A stretch of 64,000 bases of DNA from Marinilabiliales bacterium (lineage in GTDB: Bacteria > Bacteroidota > Bacteroidia > Bacteroidales > ML635J-15): positions 456-64,455 of the forward strand of contig PKTB01000019.1 of the NCBI GenBank assembly GCA_002869385.1, in the 5' to 3' direction. A program made the position numbers and the translations under genes. The notes beneath the pieces are model-generated. The model saw only the letters and a program-made list of their open reading frames with translations. It was not told the origin of the DNA and did not search any database. Positions 30,301-41,460 of this stretch are shown piece after piece; the stretch's first letter is position 1, and every line of letters starts with the position of its first letter.

Positions 30301-33300
30301 ATCCTGGACCTACATCGGTTGCCGCAAATGATGGCCCATATTGTGAAGGAGAAAATATAAACCTTTCGTGTACTGCAGTAGCAGGAGCAACATATGCTTG
30401 GGATGGACCCAATTCATTTACATCTGGACTTCAAAACCCTGTTATTGGTGGCTGTTCAGTACTTGATGATGGAATTTATAACCTTACGGTTACTCTCGGA
30501 ACATGCTCAACAATAAGCTCAACGACAGTAGTGGTTAATAACACACCGGCCGCATTGGCAACAAGTACAGGGCCTTATTGTGTTGGAGATGATATTGAGT
30601 TGTCTACAACAAATGTTGTAGGAGCTACTTATTCGTGGTCAGGACCAGATAGTTTTACATCTTCTTCTAATGTACCAATAATAAGTTCATGTGATTTGTT
30701 AAATGATGGTACTTATACAGTTACTGTCTCACTATCAGGATGTACAAATACTTCATCCACAATAGTTGGTGTAAACCCAAATCCTACTGTTGGACTTTCA
30801 ATAAATACAGAACCATTATGTTTTGGTGATAGTAATGGTATTTTAAATGTAAATATTTCAAATGGTACTGCAGATTATACTGTAGATTGGGGAAGTGGAT
30901 CATATGTAACAAGTCTTACAAACAGTAGTATCAGTGGCTTACCATCGGGTAGTGTCAATGTAACTGTAACAGATAATTTTGGATGTAGTGGTACTCAAAC
31001 AATTAATATGACAGAACCGTGTATGCTATCTGCAAGTATTTCATCAATAACAAATCAAAATTGTTCTACTCTTGGTCAAGCGACAGTTATTGGCGTTTCT
31101 GGTACATCTCCATATACATATTCTTGGCCGGCAACAGCAGGGGGTGTTAGTGGAGGTACTGCTAGTAGTTTATCTGTTGGCTCTTATGATGTAACTGTTT
31201 ATGATGATAATTCATGTCAATATATTCAAACAGTAAACATTGCAGATGATGGGTCAATGAGTGTTAATACATATATATCATCACCAATTTCTTGTTATGG
31301 GGAATCAGATGGTGAAGTTACTGTTGAAATTACAGGTGGGTTACCGAACTTTATATTTGACTTTGGAGCAACAAGCCAAACAAGTGGATTATTTAATAAT
31401 ACATTTAGCAACTTACCATCTGGTAATTATACTTTTACTGTAACGGATGCAATGGGATGTACGTCTGTTGAGAATGTAAACCTTACTGATCCGGCAGAAA
31501 TACAGACATCTGTTATTGCATTAAGTGACCAGGTGTGTTCAACTCCAGGATCAGCAACAGTTGATGCAACAAATGGAGTTTGTGCATATCAGTATTTTTG
31601 GCCTGCTACTGCAGGAGGTGTTTCAGGAGCTACAGCCAGTTCTTTGGTAGCTGGAGCTTATAATGTAACAGTTCAGGATGCTAATCTGTGTTCTGTAGTG
31701 CAAACAGTTAATATTACTGATATTGGAGCAGTAACTTGTAGTATTAGTGATTATTCCGATCCATTATGTTATGGGTCTTCGGATGGCACAATTACTGTTG
31801 ATATCACAAGTGGAACGCCTGATTACACAATCAACTATGGAACAGGTTCAGATATTTCATCAACCAACTCACACCAAATAACAGGTTTGGCAAGTGGGGT
31901 ATACAGTATTACTATTACAGATAATAATGGATGTTCAGCGATATTATCAGAAACTTTAACCGATCCGACTGAATTACAAAACACAGTTAATGTAAATAAT
32001 CACGTGACTTGTAATGGTTTAGCAGATGCAAGTGTTGAAGTTGTTCCTTTTGGTGGAATTTCTCCTTATTCCATAAACTGGAGTAATCCATCATTAACAG
32101 GATTTACCGAAAATGCGCTTCTAGCAGGAGACTATTACTTTACTGTAACGGACCTAAATATGTGCGAATCTCTGGGATCTGTTAGTATTACGGAACCAGC
32201 AGCTTTAAGTGCAACAGAAAGTACTACGGATCCTAATTGTGTAGGAGATAATGGTTCAACTTTAATTACTCCTATTGGTGGAACACCTCCAATTACAATT
32301 TCGTGGATGGATGGCTTATCAGATTTTACTAATAACAGTGTTCCGGTAAATACAGCATTTGGATATACTTTAACAGATGCAAATTTATGTACTTATTCAA
32401 ATACAGTAATGGTGAGCGAACCAGCACCTTTTGAGGTTACTCTGACAGGTTCTGATGTTTCATGTTACGGATATTCAGATGGAGTAGCAATGGTAGATGT
32501 TGTAACAGGAGGGACATATCCAATTTTTTATGAATGGAGTAACGGACAAGTAAATCCTCAAATAAATTATCTTGATGCAGGTATTTATGAATTAACAGTA
32601 ACTGATTATAATTCATGTGAAGCAGTTGCTCAAATAGAGATATTTGAACCTGGTGAGATTATTTTAAATTTAACAACAACTAATGCTTTATGTTCAGGAA
32701 CACCTGGTGCTGCGACTGTTATTGCAAGCGGTGGTGTTGGGACTTTGTCATATGCATGGAGTTGTTCTCCTGATGTAAATCCAACTATTAGTGATATAGT
32801 ACCTGGATCTCATCAAGTTACAGTGACTGATGATAATTCTTGTGAGTCAACAGAAAGTTTTGATATTTATGCAGACGGATCAATTAATGCCTGGATAAAT
32901 ATTTTACAGGAAATACAATGTTTTGGTGATTCAAATGGGATATTGGAAGCTGTAAGTAGTAGTGCAAATACTCCATTAAGCTTTTCATGGTCTAATGGAA
33001 GTAATTCATCACAGATTAGCAACTTAGATGCAGGCTACTTTGAAGTGACAATTATGGACACCTGGGGTTGTGAGGGTACTGCACAGGAAACACTTAATTC
33101 CGCAAGTGAAATTATTATCAGTGCAGACATTAACGATGTTGGTTGTTATGGAGATACAACCGGGTCAATCCATATAACCGTATCAGGTGGAACACCAACT
33201 TATACTTATAGTTGGTCAACGGGTACAAATTTACCTTACTTGCAGTATCTCTCTGCAGGGGAATATTCTATTACAGTTACTGATGCAAATTCTTGTGAAG

Positions 33301-34070
33301 TTTCAGAAGTAATTACTGTTGTTCAATCAGATTTTAGCCTTGATATAGAGGCCGGTGTTATTAATATTTCCTGTTATGGTGAAAGTAATGGTGAAATTCA
33401 TATGTCAGCTATTGGTGGCACACCTCCCATTAATTATACAGTAAGTGGGGATGAATATAGTTCGATGTCGGTAAATCATAGCGGGTTGGAATCAGGTATT
33501 TACATTATTAATGCTGTTGATGCTAATGGTTGTACAGATTATATGGAAGTTACTATTTCAGAACCTGGAAAATTGAGTGCAACAGTAATAGCAAATCACC
33601 CATCCTGTTTTGGGAACAATGATGGTTCGATATATGTTAATGCTATTGGAGGAACAGAACCTTATTCATATTTTATAGACGACCAACCATTTTATCTTGA
33701 TACATTAAATAATTTTGGTGCAGGAGTTTATGAGATTGAAGTAATTGATGCAAATGGTTGTGAAGTAAATTTAGGGGTTGTAAATATTATTGATGACCCT
33801 TTAGTTGAATGTCTAAGAATTCCTAATGCATTTTCTCCTAATGGTGATGGAATTAACGATACATGGATTATTGAAAATCTTGATGTTTATGATGCTTGCC
33901 ACATTCAATTATTTAACAGATGGGTACAGAAATTATGTGAATCAAGAGAACTAGATTTTGAATGGGATGGAGTTTTTAATGGACATAAACTACCAACTGG
34001 TTCATATTTGTACGTTGTAAATATTTTCGAAAGAGACCCTTATGTTGGGATTGTGACTATAGTACATTAA
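27303..34070 (+). CDS. Giant SprB-repeat adhesin with type B T9SS domain, one in-frame TGA
   Basis: The frame of 2,256 codons starts with a signal peptide (WVITLFLLSISLSLYS). Domains: a DUF7948-like N-terminal domain (about 30-255), SBBP-type propeller repeats (about 255-770), two Ig-like segments, three repeats beginning GGPYCSGND or a variant (about 920-1155), then about 14 SprB repeats with CFGDSNG...GTPxY.YxWSTG...AGxYxVTVTDxxxC (1160-2160). It ends in a type B sorting domain, RIPNAFSPNGDGINDTW (about 2165-2255). This plan matches the mobile surface adhesins of gliding Bacteroidota. TGA at codon 360 (LYIA-x-TSAKLF) interrupts the propeller region; glycine is expected. Its own transcription unit is inferred, after the terminator at 27151. 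Confidence 0.85.
28380..28382 (+). other. In-frame TGA in SprB-repeat adhesin (expected Gly)
   Basis: The context is GCC TGA ACT in DDNDNLYIA-x-TSAKLF. Propeller repeats of this type read LYIAG, hence GGA to TGA. Confidence 0.85.
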
Positions 34071-34073
34071 AAA

Positions 34074-35351
34074 CTATTCTACAAATAGTTTTAGTCTGTA
34101 ACCAATTTTTAGCATATAGTCATCACTAAGGTTGTTCCATTTGTAAATTTCCGGAACCGAACAATTATACTTTAATGATAATCTAAAGAAATTATCACCT
34201 GCCACAACATCATGATATACAACATTATTTCTGTCAGGTCTAACAACTTGATAATCATTACTTACTGAATCAGAATAAGTACTATCATTAACCTGAATAT
34301 TATATATGTCTTCTGTATTAGCAAGGTAAATATGTGTTAAGTCGTGCGGTAAAACTAATGTATGATAATTACCATCAGCAGGAATGTAAGAATATAAGTA
34401 AACAGGATTAAGTGCTTTTAAAGTATTTAGGTCATAATTAGTAATCTCAGAAATTTGCGCCAAACGCAATGGCCCTAAAACTTGCAATGTGTCAGTTTTC
34501 ATTGCCTCAATAAAAGTAGTTTCAGGGAAGATGTTGTGTTCGGCGTGGTACTCCAAAAGGTATGTCATTGCAATAAATGCCGGAACATAGTTTTGCATTT
34601 GGTTGGTAAAATATGGTCTTAATTCCCAGTAATTTGTTTTACAACCACTACGGGTAATAGCTTTCTTTACTGTCCCAGGGCCACCATTGTAAGCAGCTAA
34701 AGCTAATTGCCAGTCACCAAAAGTATTAAATAAGTATTTTAAGTATCGACAAGCAGCATCGGTAGACTTGTAAACATCGCGGCGTTCGTCAATATATGAG
34801 GTTACTTTTAAATCAAATAAATCGGAGGTTGATTTCATAAATTGCCATAAACCAACAGCTCCTGATTTAGATATTGCATTAGCATCTAAAGCGGATTCTA
34901 CTGCAGCTAAATATTTTAATTCAAGAGGTAAGCCATATTTTGCTAAGTATTCTTCAAAAATCGGAAAGTAATACATAGATTTAGTCATAACCAACTGCAT
35001 TTTATCCCGATTTCTTTCTCCGTAAGCAATAATGTATTTTTGAACGTGTTCATTATAGTTTAGCTTAATAGGAGTAATTTCGTTTAGGTAGTTGATTCGT
35101 TCTTCATATACCACATCAGGGTATGCAGGGGCATTTAATTTTGCAATACTGTCACTTATTGATGATTTGTCTGTCCACCAGATATTGACAGAATCATATA
35201 ATCTGTTTAAAGATGTATTTATTTTACTGATATATGAAAATGCAGACTCAGAATTGTCTGAATTTATTGTTTCATTATCGCCATCATTACCTGCTTTTAA
35301 AATAAAAGCCAAGCTCAGCAATATGAGTAGGGTGCTCACTTTCTTTTGCAT
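34074..35351 (-). CDS. MltD-like lytic transglycosylase with LysM
   Basis: The 425-residue exported enzyme cleaves peptidoglycan between MurNAc and GlcNAc. A signal peptide (LILLSLAFILKAG) is followed by an SLT domain with the catalytic glutamate in VESALDANAISKSGAVGLWQ, then LALAAYNGGPGTVKK. The C-terminus has a LysM peptidoglycan-binding repeat (VVAGDNFFRLSLKYNCSVPE). The domain order and length agree with MltD of Bacteroidota. It converges with the SprB adhesin gene, 3 bp between stops, and its 5' end is divergent from the DUF3352-like gene. Confidence 0.92.
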   Translation of the reverse strand: MQKKVSTLLILLSLAFILKAGNDGDNETINSDNSESAFSYISKINTSLNRLYDSVNIWWTDKSSISDSIAKLNAPAYPDVVYEERINYLNEITPIKLNYNEHVQKYIIAYGERNRDKMQLVMTKSMYYFPIFEEYLAKYGLPLELKYLAAVESALDANAISKSGAVGLWQFMKSTSDLFDLKVTSYIDERRDVYKSTDAACRYLKYLFNTFGDWQLALAAYNGGPGTVKKAITRSGCKTNYWELRPYFTNQMQNYVPAFIAMTYLLEYHAEHNIFPETTFIEAMKTDTLQVLGPLRLAQISEITNYDLNTLKALNPVYLYSYIPADGNYHTLVLPHDLTHIYLANTEDIYNIQVNDSTYSDSVSNDYQVVRPDRNNVVYHDVVAGDNFFRLSLKYNCSVPEIYKWNNLSDDYMLKIGYRLKLFVE

Positions 35352-35512
35352 AAAAATAATTTTGCGATGCTAATATCGTGATTATTAGATTAAAACAATA
35401 GCTTTCGTTTTTAATTTTTTAACTATGCTCTGTTAATTTATAATTTTTTATATCAGAGGAAACACTCGAAAGTATAACTATTTTTACAAGATTAAACTAA
35501 ATAATAGACTTT

Positions 35513-38284
35513 ATGAAGAAAAAAGCATTCCTCATAATTGGTGTTACTGTTATACTCGCTGTGATAGTATTTTTGATTGTTTATATTTTAAATAATAAAG
35601 CAGATAAGCAATCAGAAGCTATTTGTGCTATACCTCCGGAATCAGCATTAATTATAGAAATTAATTATCCATTAGATTTTATAAATTCTACAAAAGAAGA
35701 AATAGGAATTTTTTATGATCTTAGTGGAATTCTGGACTTTTCTTGCAATAATTCTCTTTTGCATTATATCGACACATTAGATGCTTGCAAATATATTGAA
35801 AGCAGTGATGTTAATAAAAATATTATTTGGTCATTCCATCCAGATGGAGGAGGCAAATTTAATCAGTTATTAGTCGTAAATATTCCAGAGGAAGTAAAAC
35901 AGGAAAAAGTAGCTGATGAATTTAAAGTAAAACTTGAAGAATCTGGAAAAATCAGTAATCGCGATTTTCAGGGAGTAAAACTTTACGAATTTAAGAGTAC
36001 TGGTCAAATGCCAGGATTACATTTTTATGTAAAGAATGGACTTTTAGTAGTGAGTACATCTCAAAAATTAGTGGAAGAATCTGTAGAGAGTCTGATGTCT
36101 ACAAAATCAGTAAAAGATATAAGTAAGGAGTTTGCAGATATTTATTCAACTGCCGGAAAAAAGGAGATTGCAAATATCTATGTAAATATGAGTTTATTTC
36201 CTGATACATTCTTGAAATATCTGTCAGATCAGGCTAACGAGTCATTTGCTTTATTAAAGAGTTTTTCTTACTGGGCAGAATTAGACCTTTCCTTTGATGA
36301 ACAAAAACTTAGTCTAAACGGATTCTCAGGAATGGCAGACTCTATTCCTGTTTATTCAAAAGTTTTAAATTCTCAAATATCTACAAATTTAAAATGTGCT
36401 CAGGTATTACCGGATAATACATCATATTATTTTGCAATGGCTTTTAATAATACCGAAGCATTTAGACAAAGTCTCGCAGAATATAATGAACACATTGGGC
36501 AAAAGCAGTTAAATATTGATAAATATTCCGAGATAAAAGAGTCAACAGGACTTGATATAAATACTACTTTCTATTCATTGATTGATAATGAAGTTTGTTA
36601 TGCCGTAACAACTCCCGGAGCTCATGACAAATATGAAAATTCTTATATGATTTTTGGATTAAAGTCTCAGGCTTCTGCCGAAATGGAATTGGACAATATA
36701 ATTCAAGGGATTAAGCTAAATACAGGAATTTCGGAAAGTGAACTTAAAGATAAAATTAGAATTGATGAAAACACAAGTCTTGATGTTTATATATTGCCAT
36801 TTGAAGGTCTGCCTGAATTGCTTTTCGGCCATTATTTTAACAAGTGTTCAGTAAAATATGTATGCTGCGTTAATAATTTTATGATTTTTGCAAATTCAAA
36901 GAACTCATTATTTAAGATAGTTTATGATGTAGTTTTACACAAAACTTTGGAAACAAGTATTTATTATAATCTGTTTCTTGAGAACTTTTCTGAAAGTTCT
37001 AATTTGTTTATTTATTTCTCGATGTTTAATGGAATGGATATATTTAAAAATCTATTCAATGAACAAACCAGATCCGCCATAAGCTCAAATGAAGATGTGT
37101 TTTACAGTTTTGGGAATTTTGGATATCAAATAAATCAAAGTAATGAAATGCTTTATAATAATTTAGTTATTAAACAGCAAAAGTATACTATAGAGAAACC
37201 TCAGACAATTTGGGAAAGTCGACTTGACACAACTGTAGCAGCTAAACCCGCACTTGTTATAAATCACGATAATAGTTCAAAAGAAATATTAGTGCAGGAT
37301 TACAATAACAATCTTTATTTATTAAGCAATAGCGGTAGGTAAATTTGGAGTATTCAATTAGATGAGAGAATCGAAAGTGATGTATATCAGATTGACTTGT
37401 ACAAAAATGGAAAGCTACAATATCTTTTCTCAAGTAAAAATCAAATTCACTTAATTGACAGACTTGGTAATTATGTTGACAAATATCCGGTTAAACTAAG
37501 AGCCTCAGCAACTGCACCAATTTCATTATTTGATTATTCGAATAATAAAAATTATAGAATTGTTGTTCCTTGCGAAAATAATGAAGTCTATTTGTATGAT
37601 GGAGAGGGCGACTTGGTGAAAGGTTGGGAATTTTGTACTGCCGAGAACATTGTTACTTCATCAATAAATCATTATGGTGTTGATGGGGAAGACTATATTG
37701 TATTTCACGATAAATACAAAGCCTATTTCGTGAATAGGAAAGGTGAGAGTAAATTAGAATTTTTAACAAAGTTCAGTTTTTCTGAAAAGAATCCAATATA
37801 TTTTGATTATACATATTCAAAAGATCGATTTGTTACAACAGATGAGAACGGGACAGTTAGATTCTTCTATTCAAACGAAAAGCAGGACTCTCTTGATTTG
37901 GGTGAATTTTCAAAAGATCATTATTTCGTTTTAAAAGATGTAGATAGTGATGGAAGCGCAGATTATGTTTTTCTTGACAATAATAGACTAGAGGTTTATA
38001 ATAAACAGAAAAAGCTGATGATGGCTTATGATTTTGAAGCAGAACCCACTTCAGAACCCGTTTTTTATAGTTTTCCACGCAACCAAATAAAGATTGGAGT
38101 CGTCTGTTCTTCTGTAAGTAAGATTTATCTGATTAACAGCGATGGTTCGTTATTTGACGGATTCCCGCTTTATGGATTGACGCCGTTTAGCATTGGTTAT
38201 TTGAATTCTGAGTCGAATAAGTTTAATCTAATTGTTGGAGGTCAGGAAAATTTATTGTATAATTACGAAGTAAATGAAAATTAA
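35513..38284 (+). CDS. Membrane-anchored DUF3352-like/propeller protein with in-frame TAA
   Basis: The 924-codon frame begins with a membrane anchor (AFLIIGVTVILAVIVFLIVY). The first 570 residues resemble DUF3352-type periplasmic proteins (ALIIEINYPLDF, NRDFQGVKLYEF, TSYYFAMAFNNTEAF). The C-terminal 350 residues look like a PQQ/VCBS-type beta-propeller (VLKDVDSDGSADYVFLDNNR, LINSDGSLFDGFPLYG). TAA at codon 610 (SNSGR-x-IWSIQL) interrupts the frame without a shift; a Glu or Lys would fit. The gene runs into the next one, overlapping an alternative start by 11 bp, so 35513-41444 looks like one operon. Function unknown; envelope sensing or assembly is a guess. Confidence 0.7.
37340..37342 (+). 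other. In-frame TAA in DUF3352-like/propeller protein
   Basis: The context is AGG TAA ATT TGG in SGR-x-IWSIQL. GAA (Glu) to TAA is one G to T change; AAA (Lys) is equally possible by A to T. Confidence 0.85.
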
Positions 38285-38291
38285 TTACGAT

Positions 38292-39968
38292 ATGAAAACA
38301 AGATTTGTATTGATATTGGCAGCATTTACTCTTGCTTTATCTTTTACATCATGTGTTAAAGACAATTTTGACTTTAATAAATGGGATAAAGAAGTTGAGT
38401 ATGATGCGAGCTTTGCCGGTCCTGTAGTTTGGGGAGATGTAGCTTTCTCAGATGCCGTTGAAATGTATGATTCAACAGGGCTTTTAATTGAAAATGAGGA
38501 TGGTTATGTATCCTTACAATATTTAACAAATGTTTCCTCAAATAAGGTAAATGAAATAATCTATCTTGAGGATCAGCATACAGAAGGGACAATAAATAGT
38601 ACTTTATTTGATTTCTCGGGTTTTGATAGCACTGGTGATACTGTAAGCTATTTTTATACAGAGGATATGGCATTTACAATGTTTAACCCTGATGCTGAGA
38701 TAGATTCTCTTGCACTTAAATCAGGTTTGATGAATATTGTTGGTACATCTTCATATTTGCATGCCGCAAAACTTTATGTTAAGTTTCCTACTGTCGTTAA
38801 AAATGGAACCCCATTTTCGGATGTTTTTATATTTACTCCTGGGGGTGGAACAGCTACAAGTCTTAATAACGATTTTACAGGTTATAGTATTGATATGACT
38901 CAAACAGCTGCAGGATTTAATGAGATTCCTGTAGAAATACGCCTTACATTGTTCTGGTCAGGTACTTCTGACAATACTGGTTCTGTGTCTTTTGAAGCAG
39001 ATATGTACGAAATGCAGTATCAAATCATGCATGGCTATTTTTGTGAAAATACATTGTTCTTTGAAAGTGATACAATTGATATTTCTCTCTTCCGTAATGA
39101 TGACTGGCAAATAGAGGATTATCTGTTTATGGATCCAAAATTTAAAATTTATTATTGGAATTCATATGGTGTCCCATCACAATTCTATTTTACTCACTTG
39201 ATGGCAAATTCAGCAATTGATGATTTAGATTATAATATTATTGATTACGGTGTCGGATTACCAATTGGTGAATCAAATCAATATGATGTAAACTTTGCAA
39301 CAGTGGTTGGTGAGGAGAAACTTGATTCATTAAAACTTGATCGGAATAATTCAAATATTGCAGATGTCATAAATAAAAGACCAAAATGGATACAATTCCG
39401 CGCAAAAGCTACAACCAATCCTGACGGAAATGATCATCATAACTTTGTAATTGATGATTCGGAAATTGCTGTTGAGGTTGTTATGGAACTTCCAATGTGG
39501 GGTTATATTTACAACTGGAATGCATGGGATACAACAGAGGTTGATTTGTCAGATTTACAAGGTGATTATAATCCTATTGAGCGTGTATTGGTTAGGATCG
39601 ACATTCAAAATGGATTCCCTATCGAAGCATTTGGTCAGGTATATTTTACTGATGAAAACTATGTTGTTCTTGATTCGTTATTTTATACTTATGAAGAGAG
39701 AATTCTTGCAGCAGCAGATGTTGATTCGGATGGCAGGGTTCTCGACTATTCAAGAAAGATTACTGAAATTGAATATGTTGATGAAAGACTGGAAAAACTT
39801 GATGGTTGTAAATATGTAATTTACGGTGGTCAGGCAAGTACTACAGATGCTGATGAGGGAGAAGTTGTGAAGATTTATAGTGATTACAGAATAAAGTTTG
39901 ACATTGGATTCGAAGTCGATCTGGAGTTAGAGGGTAATCTTGATTCTATTCAAAACGAATTTGACTAA
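38292..39968 (+). CDS. Hypothetical lipoprotein
   Basis: The 558-residue protein starts MKTRFVLILAAFTLALSFTSC, a lipoprotein signal with lipobox FTSC. An earlier in-frame ATG (38274) would overlap the previous gene and add a poorer signal, so 38292 is chosen. The mature part is rich in beta-strand and aromatic residues (FDFNKWDKEVEYDASFAGPVVWGDVAFSD) with no recognised domain. It is placed 3 bp before a DUF5723-type outer-membrane protein, and a joint role in the outer membrane is inferred. Confidence 0.72.
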   Translation: MKTRFVLILAAFTLALSFTSCVKDNFDFNKWDKEVEYDASFAGPVVWGDVAFSDAVEMYDSTGLLIENEDGYVSLQYLTNVSSNKVNEIIYLEDQHTEGTINSTLFDFSGFDSTGDTVSYFYTEDMAFTMFNPDAEIDSLALKSGLMNIVGTSSYLHAAKLYVKFPTVVKNGTPFSDVFIFTPGGGTATSLNNDFTGYSIDMTQTAAGFNEIPVEIRLTLFWSGTSDNTGSVSFEADMYEMQYQIMHGYFCENTLFFESDTIDISLFRNDDWQIEDYLFMDPKFKIYYWNSYGVPSQFYFTHLMANSAIDDLDYNIIDYGVGLPIGESNQYDVNFATVVGEEKLDSLKLDRNNSNIADVINKRPKWIQFRAKATTNPDGNDHHNFVIDDSEIAVEVVMELPMWGYIYNWNAWDTTEVDLSDLQGDYNPIERVLVRIDIQNGFPIEAFGQVYFTDENYVVLDSLFYTYEERILAAADVDSDGRVLDYSRKITEIEYVDERLEKLDGCKYVIYGGQASTTDADEGEVVKIYSDYRIKFDIGFEVDLELEGNLDSIQNEFD

Positions 39969-39971
39969 AAC

Positions 39972-41444
39972 ATGATGAACATGAAAAAATATATAATTCT
40001 TATTGTATTTACAGGAGTTTTTAGCTCTGCATTTGCTCAGCAGGCATTAACTTTATATAATATGGATAGGGTAATGCAAACACAGTTTGTAAATCCTTCT
40101 GTTGAAGTACCTTATAAATTTCATTTGGGGGGCATATTAGTTCCTATTGCTGGACAGTTGCCACCTCCAATTTATTTTAATTATGCAAACAATTCATTCT
40201 ATTGGAACCATATTTATCATCAGGTAGAAAACGATACTGCATTTATGGTAGATCTTCCTTTGTTTATGGATAAGCTTAAAAAAACAACTCATATGAGGTT
40301 TAATACTGATATTGAGTTAATAAATGTTGGAATCAATCTTGAAAACATGTTTTTAACTGTCGCTTTGACAGAAAAATTTAAATATGGACTTTCTTTACCT
40401 TACGATTTATTTGAGTTTACTTTAAATGGGAATATGCCTTACATGTTAGAGGGTAAACCTCATGATTTTAGTGGTTTAGGGATAAACTTTACTCATTATC
40501 GTGAATTGGCAGTAGGTGGATCCATGAAAGCTAATGATAAATTTACAGTAGGAGGTAGAATTAAAGTTCTATTTGGATTGGGGAATGTCAATACCAATTT
40601 TAATGAGCTTTCTCTTTATACAGACCCTGACGATTATTCAATGACATGGACAACTGATATGAAAATTCAGGCTTCACTTCCTGTATACTTTGACTATATG
40701 ATTTATACAAATGATCAAGGGAGTTTAGACTCATTATTATTTGATATTAATCAAGCATCAGTTGAAGCATTTGAAGATGACCCGGGAGGTTCTGCAATTA
40801 GATATTTAACAAATATGAGAAATCTGGGTCTTGGGTTTGACTTAGGTGTTTCTTATAAGTTTTCACCGGAAATTGACTTTTATGCTTCTATTACTGATTT
40901 TGGTTTTATTAGTTGGAATACTAATGCTCAGAACCTTATTAGTAAAGGGCAGTATGATTATCGTGGTTTCCAACTTGAGCTATGGGAAAACGAAGAGGAA
41001 ATGGAAGAATCTATTCAGGAATTTACTGACACATTATTTAATACCTTTAAACCCGAGTTAGTTGAAACAGGATATGTTACATGGTTGCCGTCAAGCATAT
41101 ATCTTGGAGGGAAATATAAATTCCATAACCTGCTTCATTTTACAGCACTTTACCGTGGGGAGTTTTATCGCAAGTCATATATGCAATCTTTAACCTTTGG
41201 AGTTAACTCTAATTTAACACATTTCCTATCTGCACACCTAACTTATTCGATAGCAAATAATTCTATTAATAATATTGGACTAGGACTTACTGCTCGTTTG
41301 GGACCGGTTAATTGGTATATTGTAACCGACAGCTTTACTCAAGCTTTATTTCCACAAAAAGCAAAGAATCTAAATATCAGAATGGGATGTAATATTGTAT
41401 TTGGTTATAAGAAAATCAAATCAAGCGCATCTATGAGAACTTAG
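39972..41444 (+). CDS. DUF5723-like outer-membrane beta-barrel protein
   Basis: The 490-residue protein has a signal peptide (KKYIILIVFTGVFSSAFAQQ) and alternating hydrophobic/polar strands typical of an outer-membrane barrel (VGGRIKVLFGLGNV, LGFDLGVSYKFSPEIDFY, IYLGGKYKFHNLLHFTALY). The opening LYNMDRVMQTQFVNPSVEVP is typical of DUF5723 proteins of Bacteroidota (PorP/SprF-like barrels are related in style). The exact start could be 39972, 39975 or 39981. It is the last gene of the 35513-41444 block. Confidence 0.72.
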   Translation: MMNMKKYIILIVFTGVFSSAFAQQALTLYNMDRVMQTQFVNPSVEVPYKFHLGGILVPIAGQLPPPIYFNYANNSFYWNHIYHQVENDTAFMVDLPLFMDKLKKTTHMRFNTDIELINVGINLENMFLTVALTEKFKYGLSLPYDLFEFTLNGNMPYMLEGKPHDFSGLGINFTHYRELAVGGSMKANDKFTVGGRIKVLFGLGNVNTNFNELSLYTDPDDYSMTWTTDMKIQASLPVYFDYMIYTNDQGSLDSLLFDINQASVEAFEDDPGGSAIRYLTNMRNLGLGFDLGVSYKFSPEIDFYASITDFGFISWNTNAQNLISKGQYDYRGFQLELWENEEEMEESIQEFTDTLFNTFKPELVETGYVTWLPSSIYLGGKYKFHNLLHFTALYRGEFYRKSYMQSLTFGVNSNLTHFLSAHLTYSIANNSINNIGLGLTARLGPVNWYIVTDSFTQALFPQKAKNLNIRMGCNIVFGYKKIKSSASMRT

Positions 41445-41460
41445 TGCATTTGCATGTGAA

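Noticed and set aside
17297-34070. Diversity-generating retroelement explaining the variable codons
   Set aside because: No reverse transcriptase or template repeat is visible, and DGRs change A positions, not G to T.
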